From: an uncultured Bacilli bacterium
GTDB taxonomy: Bacteria; Bacillota_I; Bacilli_A; RF39; UBA660
NCBI GenBank assembly: GCA_910584255.1
Contig: CAJTXV010000015.1
Span: forward strand, 1-43,105
Direction of reading: 5' to 3'
DNA: 43,105 bases
Below the pieces are notes generated by a model. It did no database searches. It was not told the origin of the DNA and was given only the letters and a program-made list of their open reading frames with translations. Position 1 is the first letter of the stretch, and every line of letters starts with the position of its first letter. Below are positions 1 through 8,676 of the stretch, piece after piece. Position numbers and translations under genes: made by a program.

Positions 1-21
1 CAGGCCTTATAGGCCTCAAAC

Positions 22-45
22 AAAAACCACTAGTTAAACTAGTGG
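22..45 (-). terminator. Rho-independent terminator of the mtaD-like gene
   Basis: A 7-bp stem (27-33 with 39-45, loop TTAAA) is followed on the minus strand by TTTTTG. It lies directly downstream of the minus-strand deaminase gene. On the plus strand the stem is also followed by an interrupted T run, so it may work in both directions. Confidence 0.75.
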
Positions 46-49
46 ATTT

Positions 50-1348
50 TTATTTATTTTCCTCTTTCATTAAACGACTGATTATTTGTTGTATTTGATT
101 TTTTAGTTGATTTTCATCAATATCAAGAGTTAATCTATGATTTTCCATTAAAATGTTTCCATTGATAATCGTAGTGTCTACATTATTACTTTCGACATTG
201 TGAACAATCTGGGTGATTAAATCTACTGTAGGATAGACTTCTGTATTATTTAAATCTAGAATGATAATATCTGCTTTTTTTCCTTTTTCAATAGAACCAA
301 TTTTATTTTCTAGATTTAATGCTTTTGCTCCATTGATGGTTGCCATCTTTAATACATCATAAGAACTCATGACTGTTGGATCTTGGTATTTTGCTTTTTG
401 TAGTTGATCGACTACGGACATGTGATAAAACATATTTAAATTATTTCCACTTCCTTGTCCATCTGTTCCAAGACAAATATTGATTCCATTTTTTTTGTAA
501 CTTACTAAATCAGCAATTCCACATCCTAAATTTAAGTTGCTAATGGGATTAGTTGCAATGGATACATTGTAGGATGCAAGGATTTTTTGATCTTCTTCAC
601 TAATAAAAGTACCATGAGCTAGAATTACTTTGTGATTTAAGTATCCTAAGTTTTTTAAGGCATTTGCAGGAGTTTTTTGATAATCTTTTATAATTCCTTC
701 TACTTCAGATTTATTTTCTGAGTAATGAATATGGATTGGCAAATTGAATTCCGTTGCCATTTTTTCACATTCCAGTAAACATTCTTTGTTACAAGTGTAC
801 ATAGAGTGGGGAGTAACTGTGAAAGTTAAAAGACTTTTTCCTTGATTTTCTTTTACAAGTTCTTTAAATTCATTTATTTGTTTTAAAGTTTCTTGATCCT
901 TACTTCCTGATACACATCTTGAAAATACACTTCTTACTTTTGTTTCTTCAATTGCTTTTAGGCTTCCTTTCACTCCAAAATACATATCATTAGAGGTCGT
1001 TGTTCCTGTTTGAATCATTTCAATGCAAGAAAGAAGAGTTGTGTAATAAATATCTTCTTCTGTCATGTGATTTTCAATAGGCCAAATCTTATGATTGAGC
1101 CAATCTTGTAAATTTAAATTGTCATTAGTTGCTCTAAAAATACTCATTCCTAAGTGGGTGTGGCAATTGATTAGTCCTGGAAGAACAATTTTATCTGTTG
1201 CATCTATTATTCTATCATAAGGACCTTGATAATTTTCTGTTACTTCTGTAATTTCGTCTTCTATCATTACAATATCCAATTTTTCATATTTTTTCTTTCT
1301 TTTTTCATCCATTGTGATGACAGTTCCATTTTTTATAACCCGAATCAT
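50..1348 (-). CDS. mtaD: 5'-methylthioadenosine / S-adenosylhomocysteine deaminase, amidohydrolase superfamily
   Basis: This 432-aa protein is a metal-dependent amidohydrolase of the TrzA/SsnA/MtaD group. Family members deaminate 5'-methylthioadenosine or S-adenosylhomocysteine in methionine salvage. The metal and catalytic residues are visible: HTH at 63-65, HIH at 206-208 followed by E211, H245 in AHGTF, and D296 in LGTDG. Length is typical of the family. The ATG at 1348 is preceded by an AGGAGG site (1352-1357) and a TATAAT -10 box (1377-1382, minus strand). It is transcribed alone, diverging from the surface-protein gene. The substrate is inferred from the family; a related aminohydrolase such as guanine or chlorohydrolase-type is possible. 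Confidence 0.85.
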   Translation of the reverse strand: MIRVIKNGTVITMDEKRKKKYEKLDIVMIEDEITEVTENYQGPYDRIIDATDKIVLPGLINCHTHLGMSIFRATNDNLNLQDWLNHKIWPIENHMTEEDIYYTTLLSCIEMIQTGTTTSNDMYFGVKGSLKAIEETKVRSVFSRCVSGSKDQETLKQINEFKELVKENQGKSLLTFTVTPHSMYTCNKECLLECEKMATEFNLPIHIHYSENKSEVEGIIKDYQKTPANALKNLGYLNHKVILAHGTFISEEDQKILASYNVSIATNPISNLNLGCGIADLVSYKKNGINICLGTDGQGSGNNLNMFYHMSVVDQLQKAKYQDPTVMSSYDVLKMATINGAKALNLENKIGSIEKGKKADIIILDLNNTEVYPTVDLITQIVHNVESNNVDTTIINGNILMENHRLTLDIDENQLKNQIQQIISRLMKEENK

Positions 1349-1376
1349 ATGTGCCTCCTATTTCTATTTCATATTC

Positions 1377-1382
1377 ATTATA
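1377..1382 (-). promoter_or_regulatory. -10 box for the deaminase gene
   Basis: The minus strand reads TATAAT 28 nt upstream of the start codon. No good -35 box is visible at the expected distance, so this is a partial call. Confidence 0.45.
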
Positions 1383-1464
1383 ACTTATTTTAATAAAATT
1401 TTTTACTTTTTTTGTACCACTCTTCAATTTTTGTAAATAATGATAGTTAGAATGGAGGAATTTT

Positions 1465-3933
1465 ATGAGACATATAAAATTTATTTTATTATTAGCAGTA
1501 TTTACGATTTTTCTATCAGGGAGTCGTGTGTATGCAAAAAGTGATTCGTTTTATGAAGGGGAAGCAGTTACTGGTGCATATTTAAAAAAATTTAAACCAG
1601 GAGCATCTACTGGGAAGTATGAACAGATGAGAATTTTTAGAAGAACTAGTGATCATCAAGCAGCTTATTGTATTGAAATATGGGAAACACTAGCATCTAA
1701 TCAAACAATGATGGGGTATGAAGATGATTACTTACTTCATACGAATTTAACCAATGATGTTTGGGAAAAAATTCAGTTAATTTCTTATTATGGGTATGGG
1801 TATAAAAATCATACTACTGATAATTGGTATGCAGCGAGTCAATATTTAATTTGGAAAGCAATAGAACCTAATAGTACAATTTACTTTACAGATACTTTAA
1901 ATGGGAATCAGGTTTCTAAGTTTGAAGTAGAAATGGCAGAAATTGAAAATTTAATTTCTAGGCATTCTGTCCTTCCATCTTTTGCAGGAGGGAAATTTGA
2001 GGTGAATCCTTGGATCGAAAATCAATTAGTGGATGAAAATGGGGTTTTATCCGATTATGAAGTGACACCAGAGTTTCCTTCTGTATCTTATCGAAAGGAT
2101 GAATCTACACTGTATTTTAAAATGGATAAAAGTATAATGAGTGTTAAATTTAATATAAAAAAAGAGGATACTACGGGTAAGGCTTCTCTTTATGTTAGTC
2201 CAAATGGGCAGGATTTAATTGTACGTGGAGATTACCCCAAAATTACTTCTCAGGTACAAGTAGATGTTGGGCTTACTATTATTTATCTTGAAAAAATAGA
2301 TAAAGATACACACAGCCATGATCCACAAGGAGATGCATCTTTTGTTGGGACTGTTTATGGAATTTATGATCAAAATCATCAGTTAGTGAAGCAAGTAAAA
2401 TTTAGTAGTGAAGGCTATGCAACTAGTCCACCGATTGCCTATGGAACCTATTATATAAAAGAAATTCAAAGTGGTCCTGGATATCAAATAGATCCAAATG
2501 AATATGTAGTGACAGCAGATAAGAATAAGGTGAAATTAATTTTATCGGACAAAGTTTATGAGGGAAAAGTAAAAATACAAAAGTTTTATGAAATGGGTTC
2601 TGTATTAAAGGAAGAAGAGGATGCCACTTTTGAAGTCTATAATTCTAGAAATAAGCGGATTGGGTACTATACTACAAATTCATCTGGAAAAATAGAATTA
2701 ACGCTTCCTTATGGAACGTATCGTTTTCATCAGGTGGGAGGAAGAGAAAACTATGATTTTATTGAGGATTTTTTTGTTACAATTGATGATAAAGAGGATC
2801 AAGAATATCAGTTTACCTTTAAAAATATTCCAATTAGTCGTTATGTAAAGGTGATTAAAAAGGATGCTGAAACGAAGAAGGAAATTATCATTGGAAATGC
2901 ATCTTTTAAAATTAAAAATTTAGATACTGGGGATTATGTTAAACAAAAATCATCTTATCCAAATGGGGAAGTTGTTGATATTTTTAAGACTAATCATCAA
3001 GGATTTTTCATGATGCCAGAAGCATTACTAGCAGGTAATTATCAATTAGAAGAAGTAGAAAGCCCAGATGGATATTATAAGTTAGAAAATCCTATCTTTT
3101 TTCAGATTACAGAAAACACTCCTACCGTCGATATTCCAGATTATGGTTTAACCATTTTGCTTGAAGTAGAAAATGTACCAAAAGTTGGTACAGTAACGAT
3201 TCAAAAGCTAGGAGAAGTGTCTAAAGTTTTAGAGGGGCAAATTCATTATGAGTATTATCCATTAGAAAATATTGCATTTTCTGTTTATGCTTTAGAGGAT
3301 ATTATTTCTGGTGATGGAAGTATTCTTTATTCTAATGGTGAATTGATTGAAGAAGTGAAAACAGATTCAGAGGGAAAAATTCTATTTTCTTTACCGATTG
3401 GAAAATATTCAGTGGTTGAAAAAACTGTTTTAGACGGATACCTTAAAAATGAAAAAGCTTACTATGTAGAAATTACTTCTGATGATTTGGAAGAAGATTT
3501 AGTTATCTATAATTATTTAAAAAAAGGGAGTCTAATGATTCATAAAAAAGATTCAGTGACTGGAGAAGCAATTCGAGATACATATTTTTCCATTTTTACG
3601 AAAGAGGGAAGGAAAATTGCTACTATTGTTACAGATGAAAATGGAGTTGCTGTTTTAAATGCAATTCCATTAGGAGAATATTATATAGAGGAGATACAAA
3701 GTAATTTAAATTATGTAAATAATTTTGCTAAAACACCCTTTAAAATCCATGAAATGGAAGAAGTAATTACACTAGATTTATTCAATGAACCGATTTTACC
3801 ACCTAAAACGTCAGTAGATGAAGATAAAGTAGAGGTAAAATCTGTGTTATGTGGAGAACTTTTCTTAGAAATCGTGTTTGGTTTTATAATAGTTTGTTTG
3901 AGACCACATCTTTATTCGAGAAATATGGATTAA
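1465..3933 (+). CDS. Cell-surface adhesin-like protein: thioester domain plus about five SpaA/Cna-B repeats
   Basis: An 822-aa exported protein. A signal peptide occupies residues 1-24, ending VYA. Residues about 30-170 form a thioester (TQXA-type) domain in which C69 (AYCIE) and Q126 (AASQYLIW) could form the internal Cys-Gln thioester that covalently attaches such adhesins to host or matrix amines. About five SpaA/Cna-B-like beta-sandwich repeats follow (roughly 270-350, 370-445, 460-560, 575-680, 690-775), several ending with the family's E...GY pattern. The C-terminus has LPPKTS at 778-783, then a hydrophobic segment and a short charged tail; this resembles a sortase signal, but LPxTG is degenerate. 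The start is supported by GGAGG at 1454-1458. The gene stands alone. The adhesin role is inferred from domain type. Confidence 0.82.
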   Translation: MRHIKFILLLAVFTIFLSGSRVYAKSDSFYEGEAVTGAYLKKFKPGASTGKYEQMRIFRRTSDHQAAYCIEIWETLASNQTMMGYEDDYLLHTNLTNDVWEKIQLISYYGYGYKNHTTDNWYAASQYLIWKAIEPNSTIYFTDTLNGNQVSKFEVEMAEIENLISRHSVLPSFAGGKFEVNPWIENQLVDENGVLSDYEVTPEFPSVSYRKDESTLYFKMDKSIMSVKFNIKKEDTTGKASLYVSPNGQDLIVRGDYPKITSQVQVDVGLTIIYLEKIDKDTHSHDPQGDASFVGTVYGIYDQNHQLVKQVKFSSEGYATSPPIAYGTYYIKEIQSGPGYQIDPNEYVVTADKNKVKLILSDKVYEGKVKIQKFYEMGSVLKEEEDATFEVYNSRNKRIGYYTTNSSGKIELTLPYGTYRFHQVGGRENYDFIEDFFVTIDDKEDQEYQFTFKNIPISRYVKVIKKDAETKKEIIIGNASFKIKNLDTGDYVKQKSSYPNGEVVDIFKTNHQGFFMMPEALLAGNYQLEEVESPDGYYKLENPIFFQITENTPTVDIPDYGLTILLEVENVPKVGTVTIQKLGEVSKVLEGQIHYEYYPLENIAFSVYALEDIISGDGSILYSNGELIEEVKTDSEGKILFSLPIGKYSVVEKTVLDGYLKNEKAYYVEITSDDLEEDLVIYNYLKKGSLMIHKKDSVTGEAIRDTYFSIFTKEGRKIATIVTDENGVAVLNAIPLGEYYIEEIQSNLNYVNNFAKTPFKIHEMEEVITLDLFNEPILPPKTSVDEDKVEVKSVLCGELFLEIVFGFIIVCLRPHLYSRNMD

Positions 3934-3961
3934 GTAAATTATGGGAATTTATCAGCTTTTC

Positions 3962-3990
3962 TTTACTTTCTCTTTTACTTTATATATAAT
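3962..3990 (+). promoter_or_regulatory. Sigma-A-type promoter before the GT4 gene
   Basis: TTTACT (3962-3967), a 17-nt spacer and TATAAT (3985-3990). The transcript would begin almost at the AAGGTGAT ribosome-binding site, giving a leader of about 11 nt. Confidence 0.55.
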
Positions 3991-4007
3991 TAAAATAAGG
4001 TGATAGC

Positions 4008-5153
4008 ATGAAGAAAGTAAGCATTTTAGCACTTCATTTGGGGTATGGGGGTATCGAAAAAAGTGTTGTTAATTTGGCAAATGCACTTTGCCATGATTAT
4101 AAAGTAGAAATCATTTCTACCTATCGTTTAGATGAAAAACCCGCATTTTCAATTCATTCTAATGTGAGTGTAAAATATTTAATAGAGAAATATAAACCAA
4201 ATCGGGAAGAATGGAAGCGTTCTTTAAAGAAGATTAGACCGTTTACTTTTATTAGGGAAAGCTATAAAGCAATTGTTGTTTTATTACTTCGAAGAAGAAA
4301 AACAGTGATGGCAATTAAAGAAAATGATAGTGATATTATTATTTCAACTCGAGCATTATTTAATCGTTGGTTAGGGGAGTATGGAAATAAGAAATCTTAT
4401 CGAATTGGATGGGAACATAATCATCATCATCAAGATGAAAAGTATATTAAAACTTTAGTTTCCTCTTGTGAAAGATTAGATAAATTGGTTGTAGTGTCTG
4501 ATTCACTTCGTTCTTTTTATAAAAAAGAATTCCGAAGGAAAGGTTTAAAATGCAAGTGTGTATATATTCCAAATATGATTGATCGATTACCAGAAGAAAC
4601 CTCTTCTTTAAAAGAACATAATTTAGTTTCTATTGGTCGTTTTTCTAGGGAGAAAGGATTTGTTGACTTAATTGAAGTATTTCACCTGATTCATGAAAAG
4701 AATCCAGATTGGAAACTTCATCTTATCGGTGATGGTGCCGAAAAAAACAAAATTGTGGATTTAATTTATCAGTATCATTTAAATGAATCTGTGGAAGTAC
4801 ATGGATATTTAAGTCGTGAACAAATCGATGAAATTTTACTTCAATCTTCTATTTATTTAATGACATCCTATACTGAATCTTTTGGGATTGTATTAATTGA
4901 AGCAATGTCACATGGTATTCCTTGTGTTGCCTTTTCCTCTGCGGAGGGGGCTAATGATTTAATTGCAAATGAACAAAATGGTTATTTAGTCGAAGAACGG
5001 GATTTTGAAAAGATGGCAACTCGTGTTTTGGAATTAATGAAAAGTGAGACAAAACGGAAGAAAATGGGAAAAGAGGCAAGAAAGCTAAGCACGAGGTATA
5101 CAGAAGAACAAGTGACAGGTGAATGGTTAAAACTTCTAAAGAAGAGGGGATAA
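4008..5153 (+). CDS. Glycosyltransferase family 4 (GT-B fold)
   Basis: A 381-aa cytoplasmic GT-B glycosyltransferase. The N-terminal half starts with the acceptor-domain pattern LGYGGIEKSVVNLANAL. The C-terminal half has the GT4 nucleotide-sugar fold: SIGRFSREKG, LIGDG, the EX7E motif with E290 and E298, and a GANDLI segment. The family transfers a sugar from a nucleotide sugar with retention of configuration. It is the first gene of a surface-glycan cluster and is followed after 2 nt by the PssD-like gene, so the two are probably co-transcribed and coupled. The SD is AAGGTGAT at 3997-4003. Donor and acceptor sugars cannot be read from the sequence. Confidence 0.88.
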   Translation: MKKVSILALHLGYGGIEKSVVNLANALCHDYKVEIISTYRLDEKPAFSIHSNVSVKYLIEKYKPNREEWKRSLKKIRPFTFIRESYKAIVVLLLRRRKTVMAIKENDSDIIISTRALFNRWLGEYGNKKSYRIGWEHNHHHQDEKYIKTLVSSCERLDKLVVVSDSLRSFYKKEFRRKGLKCKCVYIPNMIDRLPEETSSLKEHNLVSIGRFSREKGFVDLIEVFHLIHEKNPDWKLHLIGDGAEKNKIVDLIYQYHLNESVEVHGYLSREQIDEILLQSSIYLMTSYTESFGIVLIEAMSHGIPCVAFSSAEGANDLIANEQNGYLVEERDFEKMATRVLELMKSETKRKKMGKEARKLSTRYTEEQVTGEWLKLLKKRG

Positions 5154-5155
5154 TT

Positions 5156-5626
5156 ATGAGGAAGGTATTGTTTATTTCGAGTACAGGTGGTCATTTAACA
5201 GAAATGTTGTGTCTTCAAAAGTTATTTTCAAATTATGATTTTCAAATTATTACGGAGGCGACTCCTTCTACTGTTTATTTAAAAAAGCAGTATACTGGGA
5301 AAGTAAAATACCTATTCTATGGTACGAAAGATCATTTGCTTTCTTATCCTTGGAAGTTACTCGCAAACTGTTTTAAAAGTTTATACTATTATGTTCGTTT
5401 TCGTCCAAAATATATTATTACAACAGGTGCGCATACTGCAGGCCCTATGTGTTGTATTGGAAAGCTATTTGGAAGTAAAATTATTTATATTGAGTCTTTG
5501 GCAAATATTCATACAAAAACAGTGACTGGTAGACTTATCTATTCTTTTGCAGACTTATTTATTGTACAGTGGGAGAATATGTTAGAACTATATCCAAAAG
5601 CTATTTATGGTGGTTGGATTTATTAA
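5156..5626 (+). CDS. PssD/Cps14F-like glycosyltransferase subunit (Alg14 family)
   Basis: A 156-aa protein beginning MRKVLFISSTGGHLTEM, the signature of the Alg14/PssD/Cps14F family. In this family it is the membrane-associated enhancer subunit that pairs with a separate Alg13/PssE-like catalytic subunit. The glycine-rich SSTGGH loop is at 9-14, and ITTGAHTAGPMC follows in the middle. The ATG at 5156 is chosen over an in-frame start 33 nt upstream, because that one lies inside the GT4 gene and GAGGGGA (5144-5150) suits 5156. The partner gene starts 13 nt downstream. A role in surface polysaccharide assembly is inferred from family and neighbourhood. Confidence 0.85.
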   Translation: MRKVLFISSTGGHLTEMLCLQKLFSNYDFQIITEATPSTVYLKKQYTGKVKYLFYGTKDHLLSYPWKLLANCFKSLYYYVRFRPKYIITTGAHTAGPMCCIGKLFGSKIIYIESLANIHTKTVTGRLIYSFADLFIVQWENMLELYPKAIYGGWIY

Positions 5627-5638
5627 GGAGGAACGAAT

Positions 5639-6490
5639 ATGATTTTAGTTACTCTAGGTACACAAGATAAAAGTTTTGAGAGGTTATTAATTGAGATTGA
5701 AAGATTAATTGATCAAGGAGTAATTCGTGAAAAGGTAGTCGTACAGGTGGGATATACTACATATTCTAGTAATAAAATGGAAATATTTGATTATTTACCA
5801 AAAGATGAATTTGAAAAATTAGTTCAGCAATCGAAGGTTTTAATTACCCATGGTGGAGTTGGTTCTATTTTGGATGGACTTTCTAGAAATAAAAAAATCA
5901 TTGCAGTTCCAAGACTTTCTCAATATATGGAACATACGAATGATCATCAATTACAGGTAGTAGAAAAACTTGGAAGTGAGGGCTATATTTTAGCATGTAT
6001 GGGTGTAGAGGATATTGAAATGAATTTAAAGAAAATTCGTAAATTTCATCCAAAACAGTATCAAAAAAACAATCAGCAGATGCTTTCTTTAATTGAAAAT
6101 TTTATAGAGAAAGATGATTCTCATCCTGTTTCAGGAATTTCTCACTATTTTATGTTTGGGTTCTTTTTTTTAATACTTCAGTGCTTATTTTCTTTCTTAC
6201 ATTTTTTTGAGAATCTTCCAAACTTGGAATTATGTTTCATTTATTGGTTGTTTTCTTATATCATAGTTTTGTTATTTTATTCAATTTTTCAAAAAAGATG
6301 GCCTATTTTTTCTAAAAGATTTCTTACTTTTAACTTTATATGTTTATTTATTCACACATTGATTTTTTTACTTCTTCATTCGTTGATTGTTTTTTCTCAC
6401 TCTATAATTCTTAGCAGTTTCATTTCTCTTATTTTAAATTATCCTATTTTTATGTTAGTATTTGGTGGAAGAGAATTTTTTTCAGATTAG
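5639..6490 (+). CDS. PssE/Cps14G-like glycosyltransferase (Alg13 family) with an extra C-terminal membrane domain
   Basis: A 283-aa protein. Residues 1 to about 160 match the GT28 C-terminal/Alg13 fold: ILVTLGTQ near the start, THGGVGSILDG in the middle, and VPRLSQYMEHTNDHQ. This is the catalytic partner of the PssD-like protein just upstream. Residues about 168-278 are very hydrophobic, with roughly four predicted membrane segments. Family members usually stop at about 160-170 aa, so this is an unusual fusion that would tether the catalytic subunit in the membrane. There is no frameshift and the frame is open throughout. The start has AGGAGGAACG at 5627-5636. Confidence 0.82.
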   Translation: MILVTLGTQDKSFERLLIEIERLIDQGVIREKVVVQVGYTTYSSNKMEIFDYLPKDEFEKLVQQSKVLITHGGVGSILDGLSRNKKIIAVPRLSQYMEHTNDHQLQVVEKLGSEGYILACMGVEDIEMNLKKIRKFHPKQYQKNNQQMLSLIENFIEKDDSHPVSGISHYFMFGFFFLILQCLFSFLHFFENLPNLELCFIYWLFSYIIVLLFYSIFQKRWPIFSKRFLTFNFICLFIHTLIFLLLHSLIVFSHSIILSSFISLILNYPIFMLVFGGREFFSD

Positions 6491-6533
6491 CACTTTTCTT
6501 TTACTATAAAAGTGTAAATGAGTAATTGAACCC

Positions 6534-6562
6534 TTATCAATTCTATAATTTTATGATATGAT
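6534..6562 (+). promoter_or_regulatory. Putative promoter for the GtrB-like gene
   Basis: TTATCA (6534-6539), 17-nt spacer, TATGAT (6557-6562) preceded by TGA, i.e. an extended -10. A second TATAAT at 6544-6549 has no well-placed -35. Confidence 0.4.
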
Positions 6563-6582
6563 AACCTTGTCGGAGGGATAAC

Positions 6583-7527
6583 ATGAAAAAAATATCAATT
6601 GTGGTTCCATGTCATAATGAAGAAAGTTCTATTCCTCTTTTTTATGAAGAGGTTAATAAAATTGCTAAGGAGATGAAAAAGAAGACAACTTTTGAATTTA
6701 TTTTTGTGAATGACGGATCTAAAGATAAAACTCTTGAAGAGTTAAGAAAGTTAGCAAAACAAGATTCTAAAGTACGTTATATATCCTTTTCTAGAAATTT
6801 TGGAAAAGAATCTGCTATGTATGCGGGATTAGAAGCATCTACGGGGGATTATGTGACGACGATGGATGCTGATTTACAAGATCCACCTGCTTTATTAAAA
6901 GAAATGTTTGATATTTTAGAAACAGGAGAATATGATTGTGTTGCTACTAAGAGTACGAACCGTAAAGGGTATTCTTTTTTACGTAAGATTTTTACAAAAT
7001 GGTTTTATCAATTAATAGGAAAGATTTCTAATATTGAAATGGTTCCTGGAGCACGTGATTTTCGATTGATGACACGACAAATGATTGATGCAGTACTATC
7101 TATGAAGGAATATAATCGCTATTCTAAGGGATTGTTTAGTTTTGTAGGTTTTGAAACCAAATGGATTGATTTTGAACTAGAAGAACGCGTAGCAGGTAAA
7201 ACGAATTTCAATTTTGGAAAACTTTTTGCATATGCTTTAGAAGGAATTGTGGCGTTTTCAACAGCACCATTGGTATTTGCGGCACTTGTTGGAATGTTCT
7301 TTTGTTTAATTGCCGTAATTTTAATTATTATCATTATTACTAAAACATTGATTTGGGGAGATCCTGTTGGAGGATGGCCAAGTATGGCTTGTATTATGTT
7401 TTTAGTGGGTGGAGTACAACTCTTTTGTACAGGAATTATAGGGGAATATTTATCTAAAACCTATCTTGAAACTAAAAATAGACCAATTTATATTATTAAA
7501 GAAACAGAGAAAAGTGAACGTAAGTAG
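6583..7527 (+). CDS. Polyprenyl-phosphate glycosyltransferase, GtrB/DPM1-like (GT2)
   Basis: A 314-aa GT2 enzyme of the GtrB/CsbB/YkoT type, which makes an undecaprenyl-phosphate-linked sugar on the inner face of the membrane. Visible features are IVVPCHNEE at the N-terminus, FVNDGSKDKT, the metal-binding DAD at 95-97 within DADLQDPP, and two C-terminal membrane helices (about 225-255 and 265-290). Length fits the family. The SD is CGGAGGG at 6571-6577. It sits between the Alg13-like gene and galE, so it may supply a lipid-linked sugar for decoration of a surface glycan or teichoic acid. A flippase partner (GtrA) is not in the window. Confidence 0.88.
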   Translation: MKKISIVVPCHNEESSIPLFYEEVNKIAKEMKKKTTFEFIFVNDGSKDKTLEELRKLAKQDSKVRYISFSRNFGKESAMYAGLEASTGDYVTTMDADLQDPPALLKEMFDILETGEYDCVATKSTNRKGYSFLRKIFTKWFYQLIGKISNIEMVPGARDFRLMTRQMIDAVLSMKEYNRYSKGLFSFVGFETKWIDFELEERVAGKTNFNFGKLFAYALEGIVAFSTAPLVFAALVGMFFCLIAVILIIIIITKTLIWGDPVGGWPSMACIMFLVGGVQLFCTGIIGEYLSKTYLETKNRPIYIIKETEKSERK

Positions 7528-7547
7528 GACTGAACTTTTCTTTTTTT
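7509..7547 (+). terminator. Possible weak terminator between the GtrB-like gene and galE
   Basis: GAAAAGT (7509-7515) pairs with ACTTTTC (7534-7540), followed by seven T. The stem is perfect, but the 18-nt loop is long, so it may act only partially. Confidence 0.42.
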
Positions 7548-7560
7548 GGAGGATTTTATT

Positions 7561-8574
7561 ATGAAAGTATTAGTTACGGGTGGTTGTGGTTATATTGGTA
7601 GTCATACAGTTGTTGAATTACTACAAGAAGATTATGAAGTTGTAATAATTGACAACTTGTCTAATTCTTTGAAGGAAGTACTAACTTCTATTGAAACAAT
7701 CACTAAGAAGAAACCTATTTTTTATGAGGGGGATGTGGTAGATTTTTCTCTTCTTAGAAAGGTATTTAGTGAACATTCATTTGATGCCGTGATTCATTTT
7801 GCTGGATATAAAGCAGTTGGTGAGTCTGTTCAGAAACCTTTAATGTATTACCGAAATAATTTGGAATCTACTTTGCATTTATGTGAGGTGATGAAGGAGT
7901 TTGGATGCAAGAGACTTGTTTTTTCTTCCTCTGCTACTGTTTATGGAAGTCCTAAAAAATTGCCAATTACTGAAGAAATGCCACTTTCAACAACCAATCC
8001 TTATGGAACTACAAAATTAATGATTGAAAATATTTTAAGAGATTTGTCATCTTCTGATAATGAATGGAGTATTGCTTTACTTCGATACTTTAATCCTATT
8101 GGTGCACACTCTTCAGGATTAATTGGTGAAAATCCTAAAGGAATTCCTAATAATTTGATGCCATATATTATTAAAGTTGCTATGGGTGAGTTACCACAAT
8201 TAGATATTTTTGGGAATGATTATAATACTAAGGATGGAACTGGTGTACGTGACTATATTCATGTAGTTGATTTGGCTCAGGGTCATATTGCTGCTTTAAA
8301 TAAAGTAATCAATTCTACTGGAATCGATGCTTGTAATTTAGGTACAGGAAAAGGTTACAGTGTATTAGAACTTGTTCAAACTTTTGAAAAAGTAAATCAT
8401 ATTAAAATTCCATACCAAATAGCACCTAGAAGAGCAGGAGATGTTGCTGAGTGCTACGCGGATTGTAGCTATGCAAAGAAGCAATTAGATTGGTCTTCTA
8501 AAAAGGATTTAGAAACTATGTGCAGGGATGCTTATCATTATATTTCTGTGCTTAAGAAATCAACAGATATCTAA
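7561..8574 (+). CDS. galE: UDP-glucose 4-epimerase
   Basis: A 337-aa extended short-chain dehydrogenase/reductase. The NAD-binding GGCGYIGS lies at 6-13, SSSATVYGSP follows, and the catalytic pair Y148 and K152 sits in NPYGTTK. RYFNPIGAH and the later GTGVRDYIHV are GalE hallmarks. It interconverts UDP-glucose and UDP-galactose (possibly also the N-acetyl forms), feeding the neighbouring glycosyltransferases. ATG 7561 is chosen over an in-frame start 15 nt upstream, because GGAGGA (7548-7553) fits this one. Length is normal. Confidence 0.95.
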   Translation: MKVLVTGGCGYIGSHTVVELLQEDYEVVIIDNLSNSLKEVLTSIETITKKKPIFYEGDVVDFSLLRKVFSEHSFDAVIHFAGYKAVGESVQKPLMYYRNNLESTLHLCEVMKEFGCKRLVFSSSATVYGSPKKLPITEEMPLSTTNPYGTTKLMIENILRDLSSSDNEWSIALLRYFNPIGAHSSGLIGENPKGIPNNLMPYIIKVAMGELPQLDIFGNDYNTKDGTGVRDYIHVVDLAQGHIAALNKVINSTGIDACNLGTGKGYSVLELVQTFEKVNHIKIPYQIAPRRAGDVAECYADCSYAKKQLDWSSKKDLETMCRDAYHYISVLKKSTDI

Positions 8575-8614
8575 TATTTTCTCCTTTCAAGTCATAAAAT
8601 GTCACCGGTTCAAC

Positions 8615-8643
8615 TTGACAAAATACGACTAAATGTGTATAAT
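8615..8643 (+). promoter_or_regulatory. Consensus sigma-A promoter before the ankyrin-type gene
   Basis: Perfect TTGACA (8615-8620), 17-nt spacer, perfect TATAAT (8638-8643). This is one of only two full-consensus promoters seen in the window, so the gene is probably well expressed. Confidence 0.88.
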
Positions 8644-8676
8644 ATTGAACTATCCCGTGTATAAGAGGTGTTATAG

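Noticed and set aside
2..16. AGGCCT...AGGCCT inverted repeat at the left edge
   Set aside because: No T run follows on either strand in a useful position and the left context is cut off, so no role can be supported.
6491..6514. CACTTTT/AAAAGTG hairpin after the Alg13-like gene
   Set aside because: The stem is real but is followed by TAAATGAG, not a T run, so I do not call it a terminator.
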